From the NCBI RefSeq assembly GCF_001552595.1, contig NZ_BCRM01000031.1, positions 1 to 35,547 of the forward strand: a stretch of DNA of 35,547 nucleotides. Direction: 5' to 3'. A program made the position numbers and the translations under genes. Below, in pieces: positions 16,967 through 25,173 of the stretch; position 1 is the first letter of the stretch, and each line of letters begins with the position of its first letter. The notes under the pieces were generated by a model, which searched no databases, was not told where the DNA came from, and saw only the letters and a program-made list of their open reading frames with translations. The stretch comes from Rhodococcus erythropolis NBRC 15567. GTDB taxonomy: Bacteria; Actinomycetota; Actinomycetes; Mycobacteriales; Mycobacteriaceae.

Positions 16967-17965
16967 TCAGGCGCCGATCGGACGGCGGTACTCGAGGTAG
17001 GTCCGGCCGAAGGCGCCCGCGACGATTCCCGCGCCCCGAGCGGCGATTCGGATACCGTGTGCGCGATTACGGGGGCTGCGACCCAACACGCCGAGCGTCG
17101 CGCGAGCAGTTCCGCCCACCACTCGGGTCGCCCCGGCCAGTAGCAGCGCTCCGCGTAACCCAACGGTCCGCGCACTGCCCGAAATGAGTGCCAGTTCCGT
17201 ACGAGCCCAAGAGTTTCCGATTCGATAGCGTCGACGTATTACCCAGTCGCGGGTGGCCCGTTCTGCTGGAACGACATCGGTCACCACTGCCTCGTCACAC
17301 CACACCAGCGTGAAACCGGCTCCGGTGTATCGGCGCGTGAACAAGCTGTCGGATCCGCCGCTTGCGCTGAATCTTTCGTCGAACTGCAACGAAATCGAGC
17401 GGACCAGACGCAGATCGAGGAGCAGGTTGTTTGTCGCGGCCACACGCACTTCGGTGCCGGTGGGAAGGCGTCGGCGATCGAAGAAACCACCGTCGGCGAT
17501 CCAGGGGTCGAGTGGTGCCGCAAATGCCGACACGACCGGGCCGACAACTCCGCCGGCACCGGTGCGTCTGCGGGTTTCGAGCAGGGCTGTCAGCCAGTCG
17601 AATGTGGGACGTTCGTCGTCGTCGATGAACACGAGGAGATCGACGTCGACCGATTCGGCGAGAGCGCGATTGCGGGCGGCAGCGATACCGGGAGTCGGTT
17701 CGTGTACGTAGGTGACGCCGGTGCCGAACCGGTTTGCGGTCTCACGCGCACCACCAGCCGGATCGTTGTCGACGACAAGCACGGTTGGTGGTCGAATACC
17801 GTACCCGACGGATGCTTGATGGCAATGGTGCAGCAATTCGGGAAGCAACTCCATCAGGTCATCGGGGCGTCGGTATGTCAAAACGGCCACAACAGCCGAT
17901 AGGTTGGACGCGTGATTTCCGGAAACAGAATCAATGGTCGAATTGTTACGTTCACTGCTGATCAC
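16967..17965 (-). CDS. GT2-family glycosyltransferase
   Basis: This is a 332-residue GT-A enzyme. The N-terminal core has AVLTYRRPDDLMELLPELL, the nucleotide-binding VLVVDNDPAGG, TPGIAAARNRALAES and the metal-binding acidic motif VFIDDDERP, with the acceptor-side FSASGGSDSLFTRR further on. The C-terminal third is basic and moderately hydrophobic and is likely membrane-associated. The assigned start is GTG 17965. No Shine-Dalgarno is visible, but a TATCAT -10-like hexamer sits just upstream, so the message may be leaderless. It leads the minus-strand pair with the flippase-Wzz fusion and is divergent from the secreted beta-helix gene (75 bp). Confidence 0.88.
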   Translation of the reverse strand: MISSERNNSTIDSVSGNHASNLSAVVAVLTYRRPDDLMELLPELLHHCHQASVGYGIRPPTVLVVDNDPAGGARETANRFGTGVTYVHEPTPGIAAARNRALAESVDVDLLVFIDDDERPTFDWLTALLETRRRTGAGGVVGPVVSAFAAPLDPWIADGGFFDRRRLPTGTEVRVAATNNLLLDLRLVRSISLQFDERFSASGGSDSLFTRRYTGAGFTLVWCDEAVVTDVVPAERATRDWVIRRRYRIGNSWARTELALISGSARTVGLRGALLLAGATRVVGGTARATLGVLGRSPRNRAHGIRIAARGAGIVAGAFGRTYLEYRRPIGA

Positions 17966-18040
17966 CAGGAATATGATAGCGCTACATGTTTGCTGAAACG
18001 CGTCAATGGCGCAACGCTGGGGGAGAATGGAAGTTCTTCA

Positions 18041-18928
18041 ATGTTGTGGAGTGCTCGCCCTAAACGGTCCCTTCGTGCAATGGGTCTTGCTTTTGCCGCA
18101 CTGCTTGCGGCCGGTGGTTTGAACATAGGTATGCCGGCGGAAGTCGAGGCTGCGGTGCCGACGACATTCGGATTACCTGCAGGAACACCGCTACGAGTGC
18201 ACAACGGGGACCTGACGATTCGGACACCGGGCACGGTGATCGAAAATCTGGATATCCGTGGTTTTGTCCGGATCGAGGCCAGTAATGTGACGATCCGCCG
18301 GTCCATCATCCGCGGACGTAATCCGGGGCAAATCAATGAATCATTGATCGCGGCTTACGGAGACCATCGAAATTTCAGGATCGAGGACACGACACTGCGG
18401 CCGTCGACGCTGTCACCGTACGTCGACGGAATCAAGGGTCGAAACTTTTACGCCAGGCGGCTCGACATCTCGGGCGTCGTCGACTCGGTGGTGATTTTCG
18501 GGGACAACGTCGATTTCGGTTACAGCTGGTTACACGACAATTTGCACTATTCGCCCTGGCCTAAGCAGTGGGACAACCAAACCCACGACGACAATGTGCA
18601 AATCGAGGGTGGCAGCAATATCTCCGTGCACAACAGTCGTTTGGAGGGTGCGTACAACGCCGCGGCGATGATCACGCAAAACTATGCGCGGGGTGTGAAC
18701 ATCCAGATCAACGACAACATTCTGTCCGGTGGTCAATGCACGATCAATGTCGATGAAAAGGGGAAGGGTGCGATCGGTCTGACGATCAAGAACAACAGGT
18801 TCGGGACGTCGGGAATCCGAGATTGTGCGATCCTCGCGCCCAAAACGTCCGTTGGTGACTGGCCGCGGAATGTGTGGCTTTCTACCGGCGCTCTCGTACG
18901 GGTTCGCAATCCCCGAAAAACGAAGTAG
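18041..18928 (+). CDS. Secreted right-handed beta-helix protein
   Basis: This 295-residue exported protein starts with a basic head and hydrophobic signal peptide (LRAMGLAFAALLAAGGLNIG), with likely cleavage after VEAA. The mature part is built of short beta-helix rungs with recurrent pattern: VIENLDIRGFVRIEASNVTI, IRRSIIRG, FRIEDTTLRP, FYARRLDISG, ISVHNSRLEGAY, VNIQINDNILSGGQ, LTIKNNRFG. Such folds occur in polysaccharide lyases, hydrolases and epimerases and in glycan-binding proteins. I recognise no specific catalytic signature, so lyase, epimerase or structural role is open. ATG 18041 has GGAAG seven bases ahead. It lies 94 bp upstream of the giant secreted protein on the same strand, probably co-transcribed. 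Confidence 0.82.
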   Translation: MLWSARPKRSLRAMGLAFAALLAAGGLNIGMPAEVEAAVPTTFGLPAGTPLRVHNGDLTIRTPGTVIENLDIRGFVRIEASNVTIRRSIIRGRNPGQINESLIAAYGDHRNFRIEDTTLRPSTLSPYVDGIKGRNFYARRLDISGVVDSVVIFGDNVDFGYSWLHDNLHYSPWPKQWDNQTHDDNVQIEGGSNISVHNSRLEGAYNAAAMITQNYARGVNIQINDNILSGGQCTINVDEKGKGAIGLTIKNNRFGTSGIRDCAILAPKTSVGDWPRNVWLSTGALVRVRNPRKTK

Positions 18929-19022
18929 CCTGTGGGTTGCTGACAGCGGGTTCGTCGGTGAACTCAACGCATAACGGGGGGGAAGATTCCGGGTGCGTTC
19001 CTTATTGCAACCAGGAGTACGA

Positions 19023-22000
19023 ATGGTCGACATCGCCGGTATGCGCGCCGACGGATATCAGGATCACCGGAAGAAGTGGCGTGGTTTGGTCAACGCGTTC
19101 GTTTCGGTGGGGACAGTTCTAGCGGTGGTGGGATCGCTGGGCATCGGTACAGCAACTGCCGATACCGCGCCGACTGTCCCCACAATTCCGCGGACGGTGT
19201 CCGCGGATGCATTACCCACCGTTCAGGTGGACGGGGTCGTTTGGGCGCAGATCGTCGTAGGCAACACGGTGTACGTGACGGGGAAATTCGCCAACGCCAG
19301 GCCTGCTGGTGCGGCTCCGGGTACCAATCTCGTTCCGAGGTCGAACGCGCTGGCATACGACCTCGATACCGGCGAACTCAAGCCGTGGGCTCCGGCACTC
19401 AACGGTCAGGGGCGTGCCCTCGAAGCGTCCGCTGACGGCAAAACCGTCTTCGTTGGTGGGGATTTCACCAATGTCAGTGGTGTCAACCGGTATCGTCTGG
19501 CTGCTGTTGACGCGGATAACGGCACGGTGCTCAACATCTTCACTGCGGCACTTGACGCGGGTGTGCGCGCTCTCGAAGTCCAAGGCGACACGCTGTACGT
19601 CGGCGGAATCTTCAATACCGTTGGCGGACAAGCGCGTCAGCGGATGGCGGCATTCAATGTCGCAACCGGTGCAGCTTTGCCGTGGGCGCCGAAGGCCAAC
19701 GCCGAGGTAATGGCCATCACGGCACCACCAGGTAGCAACAAGGTAGTGGTCGGCGGTCGCTTCACGACGCTCAACGGTGCGAACAACGTCGGCGTCGGCT
19801 CTCTCGATGCCACATCTGGCGCCACTATCTCGTTTCCTACCAACACAGTTGTGCGGAATTCCGGTATCAACTCCGCGATTTACAGCCTCAGCAGCGATGC
19901 CGGCACCGTGTACGGGACCGGCTATTCGTACGGGTCGGGAAACCTGGAGAGCGTTTTCGCTTCCGATGTCGCGACCGGAAATCTACGCTGGGTCAGCGGC
20001 TGCCGAGGCGACACGTATTCCAACGTCACGATCGGCGACGTGATGTACATAGCCGGACATCCACACGACTGCAGTCAAATCGGCGGCCTTCCGCAGACCG
20101 AACCGTGGAGCTACCAGTGGTCGTTGGCATTTCGTACGAATGCGTCCGGCCCGATCAACTCGAGTGGCAACTTCCTCGGCAAACCGGCACCGGAGTTGTT
20201 GCACTGGTTGCCGACATTGGCTCCCGGAACGTTCACGGGCCAGAAGCAGGCGGGTTGGTCGATCGCCGGAAACGATCGCTACATCGTCCTCGGTGGCGAG
20301 TTTCCGAAGGTCAACGGCGTGCCGCAGGAGGGGCTTGTTCGGTTCGCGATCAAGGATCAGGCGCCGAACAAGGAAGCGCCGAACGGTTACAACGAGTTGT
20401 TGCCTGCGATGACCGGAGTCGGTCCTGGTGCGGTCCGCGCGACGTGGACGGCGGCTTGGGACCGCGACAACAGTCACTTGACCTACGAATTGCTTCGAGG
20501 TGCCCAACTTTCGACTGCGACGGTGGCGGCTACGACCGCCAACGATGCGCAGTGGTGGAACCGGGGCCGGATGGGTGCCACGGATACCTCGGCGCCGCCG
20601 GGATCGACCCAGACGTACCGGGTTCGGGTCACGGACGCATTCGGCAACACCATGGTCGGGCCGACGGCGACAGCCACAGTGCCGGCCGGAATCGCGTCGC
20701 CGCCAAGTGCGTACCAGGAGTTGGTTGCCCGCGACGGCGCCGTCCATTACTGGCGTCTGGGGGAGGCATCGGGGACTCTCGCGTCGGATTGGGCCGGTGA
20801 TGCCGATCTGACTCTCAAATCAGCCCAGCGCAATGTCGGAGGTGCGATCGTCGGTGATCCGAACCCTTCCACGTCGTTCACGGCCGGATCGAAGACGGGT
20901 GGGTCCGCACAGTTCGGGCCTCAGTCGTTCAGCGCCGAGGCGTGGTTCAACACGACCACCCGTTGGGGAGGGAAGATCATCGGTTTCGGCAGCGTGAACA
21001 CCAACAACAGCGCCTCCAGCGATCGTCATGTGTACATGAGCAATTCGGGTCAGCTGTTACTCGGTGCGAACGCGAACGGATTCCGGACGGTGGCTAGTCC
21101 ACGGTCATACAACGACGGCAAGTGGCATCACGTCGTCGGTGTACTGGGATCGACCGGGATGCGCCTGTATGTCGACGGTGAGCAGGTGGCAGAACGTGCC
21201 GATACCGTTCAAGCCGAGTACCGCACCGCGGGATATTGGCGGGTCGGCGGCGACAGTCTGGGAGGTTGGCCCTCGGCACCTCTCAGTTCCAACTTTTCAG
21301 GCGCGCTCGACGAGGTCGCGGTCTACAACTCGGCATTGAGTTCGGATGCGGTGCAGGCGCATTGGCAACGTGGCCAGGGCGTGGTAGCGAATCAGCCGCC
21401 GGTCGCGGCGTTCACGGAAACCGTGACGGATCTGGCAGTCGCCTTCGACGGCAGCACTTCGGCAGATCCGGACGGGACAATCGTTTCGTACGAGTGGAAC
21501 TTCGGTGACGACGCGACAGGTGCCACTATTACAGGTGCCGACGCGAAGATCGACCATAGTTATGCTGTCGCCGGTACGTACGCCGTGACCTTGACCGTCG
21601 TGGACAATTCCGGTGCGAAAAGCACTGCAACACATCCGGTTACCGTCAAGGACGCGGTTGTCCCGGCTGACGGCGAGGTAGCCAAAGACAATTTCGACAG
21701 GGAAACGGTCTCGGGTCTCGGCGAAGCAGAGGTCGGTGGCGTCTGGTCGGTGACCGGTGGTGGAGCCAAAGCTTCAGTCGAGTCGGGTTCGGCCAAAGTG
21801 ACAGTACCCGCTGGCCGTTCGGCGACGATGTTGTTGCCCGCGATAGCGTCCGGTGATGTAGACGTGTCGCATTCGATGTGGCTCGAAGTGATGCCGACCG
21901 GCGGCGGCGCGTATCTGTCGACCGTGCTGCGGAGTGGGGCTTCCGGCGATTACCGTTCGCGGGTAAGGATTCTCGCTGACGGTTCGGTACAGGTGTCGTT

Positions 22001-22307
22001 GACCAAAGTGGTGGCGGGTACCGAAACGGTACTCGGTTCGGTCGTGACGTTGCCTGGCCTGACGTACACGGCAGGTAAGCATCTGCGGGTCCGTGCCCAG
22101 GTTCTCGGTGCGTCACCGTCTACCCTGCAGGTAAAGGTGTGGGACGAGGAAATGCCCGAGCCGGTGCAGTGGACCAGATCCGTCACCGATTCCACTCCGG
22201 AACTGCAAGCTCTGGGTTCGACGGGGTTGGCGGTGTACATTTCGGGATCGTCCACCGAGCCGGTAGTGGCCCGGTTCGACAACTTCGAGGTCGCTCGGCC
22301 GGAGTAG
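19023..22307 (+). CDS. Large secreted propeller-LamG-PKD protein
   Basis: This is a 1094-residue multidomain extracellular protein. A signal peptide (about 10-45, ending GTATADTA) is followed by about 390 residues of propeller-like repeats with recurring VYVTGKF, VFVGGDF, LYVGGIF and VVVGGRF strands and 'ntG...pWaP' turns (about 60-450). A fibronectin-like region comes next (about 454-560), then a LamG/concanavalin-like domain (about 563-784; YWRLGEASG, SAEAWFNT), a PKD domain (about 789-879; FDGSTSADPDGTI, YEWNFGDD) and a C-terminal jelly-roll-like domain (about 888-1094). All are adhesion or glycan-binding modules; no catalytic site is evident. ATG 19023 is preceded by AGGAG; a GTG at 18993 with a G-rich Shine-Dalgarno would add 10 residues. 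A hairpin terminator follows the stop. Confidence 0.88.
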   Translation: MVDIAGMRADGYQDHRKKWRGLVNAFVSVGTVLAVVGSLGIGTATADTAPTVPTIPRTVSADALPTVQVDGVVWAQIVVGNTVYVTGKFANARPAGAAPGTNLVPRSNALAYDLDTGELKPWAPALNGQGRALEASADGKTVFVGGDFTNVSGVNRYRLAAVDADNGTVLNIFTAALDAGVRALEVQGDTLYVGGIFNTVGGQARQRMAAFNVATGAALPWAPKANAEVMAITAPPGSNKVVVGGRFTTLNGANNVGVGSLDATSGATISFPTNTVVRNSGINSAIYSLSSDAGTVYGTGYSYGSGNLESVFASDVATGNLRWVSGCRGDTYSNVTIGDVMYIAGHPHDCSQIGGLPQTEPWSYQWSLAFRTNASGPINSSGNFLGKPAPELLHWLPTLAPGTFTGQKQAGWSIAGNDRYIVLGGEFPKVNGVPQEGLVRFAIKDQAPNKEAPNGYNELLPAMTGVGPGAVRATWTAAWDRDNSHLTYELLRGAQLSTATVAATTANDAQWWNRGRMGATDTSAPPGSTQTYRVRVTDAFGNTMVGPTATATVPAGIASPPSAYQELVARDGAVHYWRLGEASGTLASDWAGDADLTLKSAQRNVGGAIVGDPNPSTSFTAGSKTGGSAQFGPQSFSAEAWFNTTTRWGGKIIGFGSVNTNNSASSDRHVYMSNSGQLLLGANANGFRTVASPRSYNDGKWHHVVGVLGSTGMRLYVDGEQVAERADTVQAEYRTAGYWRVGGDSLGGWPSAPLSSNFSGALDEVAVYNSALSSDAVQAHWQRGQGVVANQPPVAAFTETVTDLAVAFDGSTSADPDGTIVSYEWNFGDDATGATITGADAKIDHSYAVAGTYAVTLTVVDNSGAKSTATHPVTVKDAVVPADGEVAKDNFDRETVSGLGEAEVGGVWSVTGGGAKASVESGSAKVTVPAGRSATMLLPAIASGDVDVSHSMWLEVMPTGGGAYLSTVLRSGASGDYRSRVRILADGSVQVSLTKVVAGTETVLGSVVTLPGLTYTAGKHLRVRAQVLGASPSTLQVKVWDEEMPEPVQWTRSVTDSTPELQALGSTGLAVYISGSSTEPVVARFDNFEVARPE

Positions 22308-22315
22308 ACGTGCCT

Positions 22316-22360
22316 ACAACACCGCGCGCCCCTGTACTGCCAGGAGGCGCGCGGTGTTGT
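22316..22360. terminator. Hairpin terminator between convergent genes
   Basis: A perfect 15-bp inverted repeat (ACAACACCGCGCGCC at 22316-22330, GGCGCGCGGTGTTGT at 22346-22360) flanks a 15-nt loop. It sits between the stop of the large secreted protein and the stop of the convergent GDPD-like gene, so it probably ends transcription from both sides. No long T-tract follows. Confidence 0.75.
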
Positions 22361-22375
22361 ACTTCGGGGAGTTTG

Positions 22376-23863
22376 TCAGCGATATGCGACGCTGATGTTG
22401 CGAAATGACGCCTGGGCGTTGGCAGCGGAATAGTTGCGCGCCAATGTGAAGTAACCCCCGAAAGCTGTGCGAGGCGCGCTGACCGTTGTCGGCTCCGGCT
22501 CCTGTCCTGAATCACACTCTGCAATAACGGAATCTGGTTTCACGATGATCCGTAGCGTCAGCCATTGACCGACGACTGGTTTGTTCCCGGCCACGGACGA
22601 CTGCAAAATGGAGAGTGCGTTGCCCTCCGGAATGCTGCGCAATTCCAGGTCACCGGTGGACCGCAGGACGACGAGCTGACCTTGGGTGGTTCCGGGCGAG
22701 ACCGCGCCGAGTCGATAGGCGGAATCGTCGTCGCGTCCGATGACGACTGCCAGATGATCGGAGGCGAGCGGAGGCGCCGCGCCGAACTGCGCTTCGACGG
22801 TGATGACGTACGGGGCAGCGCGCACCGGGCACATCGATCCCATGGATATGGATTGGGGTGATGCGCCGGTTGCCAACAGAATCGAACCGTTCGGTCCCCA
22901 TTCAGGTGCCGCAGACGATGAATTGTTACCCGCCAGGTCGCCTGGTGCGATCCGCCCGGTGGAAAAGGTGTCGTGCGGACTAGGTTCGGAGGGCCCGGCC
23001 ACATAACTCCACGATGAGGACATGAACCCTCGGACCCCAGCCTCAGCAAGGTAGGGGAGTTGGGAGCGGCGGTTTACCGACCATGCGATTACCGGTTTGC
23101 CTGTCGCCACGGCGCCCTGGATCGAAGTTTGTTGCCGCTCGTTCTCCCTGCGGACGCCTGCGAAGATTCCGATTGCGTCCGATCCGTCTGCGGCCTCGTC
23201 GATTTCGGCACCGGTTGCATGTGAGCTGAAATAGGTGCAGATGGTCAGCCCTGCTTTGCGCGCAGCGGACTCGCCTTCTCTGGCAGTGAACGGTTGTGTG
23301 AAGACGGTGGTGCCGCCCAGCTGTTTCGCGGTGACAGCGCCGATCACGTCGGTGGTGGCTTCCGGGTCCTTGGATTCGACAAACAGAACAGCCCGCTTGC
23401 CGAGTCTTTCGAGCACCTCTGAGAATGTGGGAATCGGGTGCATCCCCCAGTCCGGACCTACCCAGCGGGTGAGATCGACGGGATGATTGCTCAGTTCGTC
23501 GTGAGTGACGTCCGCAATTGCGATGTTCTGACCGCTTGTTCGGCTCAACGTCGGGTCCTCATGACAGACGAGGATTCCGTCTCTGGTGCGGTGGACGGCG
23601 ACGCTGATTGCCTCGGCGCCGCGGTCGGCGATTCGCGAATATGCGGCGAGCGTGTGCTCGGGTGCCTCGTCGCTTGCCCCCCGTTGCGCGATGAAATACC
23701 TACCGCGGGAGAGGAATTGGTGAGCCGGCGATTGGGCCGAGATGCTGGAATTACTGCAGGCACTCGTCGCCGATCCGCTCGCAAGGCCCAATCCGAGAAG
23801 TGTCGCAGCACGGAACACGCTGCGCCTGGACAGCGCGGTATGCGCGACCACCTCGGCCGCCAT
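22376..23863 (-). CDS. GDPD-like exported lipoprotein, catalytic residues lost
   Basis: This 495-residue protein has a twin-arginine-type signal (LSRRSVFRAATLLGLGLASG) ending in a lipobox-like TSAC (Cys36), a GDPD TIM-barrel domain (about 55-300) and a concanavalin-like C-terminal domain (about 310-495). GDPD enzymes cleave glycerophosphodiesters with an HRG His and a metal-binding E-x-D. Here HRG is AQRG (Gln60), and the E-x-D strand reads AISVAV (Ser87, Ala89). The PENT-like PEHT and DG...H loop remain, with the His region altered to VCHEDPTL. It is therefore probably not a standard phosphodiesterase and may bind a phosphoglycan. Start ATG 23863 overlaps the preceding stop by one base (TGATG), so it is coupled to the lipoprotein gene. 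Confidence 0.84.
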   Translation of the reverse strand: MAAEVVAHTALSRRSVFRAATLLGLGLASGSATSACSNSSISAQSPAHQFLSRGRYFIAQRGASDEAPEHTLAAYSRIADRGAEAISVAVHRTRDGILVCHEDPTLSRTSGQNIAIADVTHDELSNHPVDLTRWVGPDWGMHPIPTFSEVLERLGKRAVLFVESKDPEATTDVIGAVTAKQLGGTTVFTQPFTAREGESAARKAGLTICTYFSSHATGAEIDEAADGSDAIGIFAGVRRENERQQTSIQGAVATGKPVIAWSVNRRSQLPYLAEAGVRGFMSSSWSYVAGPSEPSPHDTFSTGRIAPGDLAGNNSSSAAPEWGPNGSILLATGASPQSISMGSMCPVRAAPYVITVEAQFGAAPPLASDHLAVVIGRDDDSAYRLGAVSPGTTQGQLVVLRSTGDLELRSIPEGNALSILQSSVAGNKPVVGQWLTLRIIVKPDSVIAECDSGQEPEPTTVSAPRTAFGGYFTLARNYSAANAQASFRNISVAYR

Positions 23864-24450
23864 CAGCGAGCGACGGCGATGACGTTCTGGGAATTGCTGT
23901 GGCCCACTTCGAATACGGCGGTGTCGATCCCGTCCTCCGGTACCTGGAACACGTAGACACCCTGTTGGTGGTCGCCAGGAGGAAGCAGTCCGCTGACCGG
24001 CGTGGCTGTGTCGGTCGCGCCGGGTGCCGCCGGCAGTCGGTCGCCGTAGTAGGCGTTGACGGTCAGACTGTCCAGCGAAATGTCCGTGGTGGACTTGTTC
24101 ACGAAGTCGAGCGTCACGCTCAAGCCGCTGCCCGCGATCTCACCTGGACCGTTGGCCGTGAGTTCGAGCGGTTCGGTAGTCACCGCGGTGACCTCGAGAC
24201 CGTTGGCCAGTGGGCTCGGGTGGTCGACCGGCACTGGTGGCAGCGTGGAGATGTCCTCGGCGCGGTCTTCGGTGATACCCGGCGGCGGTGGCGTGCCCAC
24301 GGTGACGCCTGGTGGCGTGACGCTGTCACCGTTCGATGTATCGGAAGCTGGGCTGGAACACCCCGTCAGCGCAGCTATCACCAGCAGTGCTGACACTCCG
24401 ACCATCCGAGGCGCCGAGGCGGACTTGTGAATCACATGTGCTGTTCTCAT
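23863..24450 (-). CDS. Small lipoprotein of unknown function
   Basis: This 195-residue protein has a lipoprotein signal (MVGVSALLVIAALTGC, Cys about 31), a Pro/Thr-rich linker (VTPPGVTVGTPPPPG) and a beta-rich domain (about 75-195) with LEVTAVTTEPLEL and LSVTLDFVNKSTTDISLDSL, resembling the DUF4352-type immunoglobulin-like fold of extracellular lipoproteins. I do not recognise a function. It sits between a TagD-like gene and the GDPD-like gene, and its stop overlaps the latter's start (TGATG). The two lipoproteins may therefore act together on the outer face of the membrane. The start could be ATG 24450 or the internal Met15 codon; neither has a strong Shine-Dalgarno. Confidence 0.75.
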   Translation of the reverse strand: MRTAHVIHKSASAPRMVGVSALLVIAALTGCSSPASDTSNGDSVTPPGVTVGTPPPPGITEDRAEDISTLPPVPVDHPSPLANGLEVTAVTTEPLELTANGPGEIAGSGLSVTLDFVNKSTTDISLDSLTVNAYYGDRLPAAPGATDTATPVSGLLPPGDHQQGVYVFQVPEDGIDTAVFEVGHSNSQNVIAVAR

Positions 24451-24491
24451 CGATTGCTGCCTGCTTCGTGCTGTTTTCTGTGATTCATGCG

Positions 24492-24935
24492 CTACCGAGT
24501 CCCGGTTTGTCGCGATTTGACGGACTTTTCCAGAGCTGCGCGCAGCAGGGTGCTGGAGGTGTCGAGCGTGTAGGGGAAATAGACCACCTCGACGCCGACT
24601 GCGGCAAATTCCTGCTCCAGCGCAAGGCCTTTCGGCGTTCCTCGCCAGTCATCCCCCTTGAAGATCGCATCGAATCCCACGTCGCGCCAGGTGTCGATCT
24701 TGTGCGGCTTGGTTTCGGCGACAGCCTCGTCGACGCAGTTGATGCTCGCCACGATCGCGATCCGCTCGGCTAGCGGAATCACCGGGTCACGACCTTTGGC
24801 CAGGCGTGCCATCTCATCGGATACAACTCCTGCAATCAGGTAGTCGCATTGGCTCGCTGCGTGGCTGAGGATGTTGAGGTGCCCGATGTGGAACATGTCG
24901 TAGACGCCGGGTGCATAACCGATGCGACGTGTCAT
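24492..24935 (-). CDS. TagD-like nucleotidyltransferase (probable cytidylyltransferase)
   Basis: This 147-residue enzyme belongs to the small cytidylyltransferase superfamily. It has GVYDMFHIGHLNILSHA with the nucleotide-binding HxGH, a central FDAIFKGDDWRGTPKG and a C-terminal TLDTSSTLLRA corresponding to the RTxGISTT motif. Glycerol-3-phosphate cytidylyltransferase (TagD) makes CDP-glycerol; other members activate ethanolamine-phosphate, heptose-phosphate or similar. I chose ATG 24935 (MTRRIGYAPGV) because it gives the family's usual length (about 130-150) and has GAAGG upstream. An upstream start at 25016 would add an atypical 27-residue head. It leads an operon with the two lipoproteins and is divergent from the UDP-glucose dehydrogenase gene. 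Confidence 0.87.
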   Translation of the reverse strand: MTRRIGYAPGVYDMFHIGHLNILSHAASQCDYLIAGVVSDEMARLAKGRDPVIPLAERIAIVASINCVDEAVAETKPHKIDTWRDVGFDAIFKGDDWRGTPKGLALEQEFAAVGVEVVYFPYTLDTSSTLLRAALEKSVKSRQTGTR

Positions 24936-25058
24936 GGCCGCCTTCTTGCGTGAAGTTTGCTGTGCGTGCCAGCTAGCCGCTTTTTCATGTATGTCCGGTT
25001 TCGGTGTTGTGGTCACTGGTTGATTGCTGAGTTGAGTATGCTTGGTCTGTCTACCAGG

Positions 25059-25086
25059 TTGGACGTCAAGCTTCTCAATGTATGCT
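25059..25086 (+). promoter_or_regulatory. Candidate promoter of the UDP-glucose dehydrogenase gene
   Basis: A TTGGAC hexamer (25059-25064) and a TATGCT hexamer (25081-25086) are 16 bp apart in the intergenic region upstream of the dehydrogenase, matching the housekeeping actinobacterial promoter pattern. The assignment is by eye only. Confidence 0.45.
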
Positions 25087-25124
25087 AGAGAATAGCGTCA
25101 GTGCAGCCCGTGTGGGCAATTTGA

Positions 25125-25141
25125 CCGCAACATTATTGCGG
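25125..25141. promoter_or_regulatory. Inverted repeat upstream of the UDP-glucose dehydrogenase gene
   Basis: CCGCAA-CATTA-TTGCGG forms a 6-bp inverted repeat 32 bp before the GTG start and downstream of the candidate promoter. It could be an operator or a small leader hairpin. It has no T-tract and is not a terminator. Confidence 0.4.
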
Positions 25142-25173
25142 TCCGGGGGATGGCCGATTTCAGTGGAGGCTAA

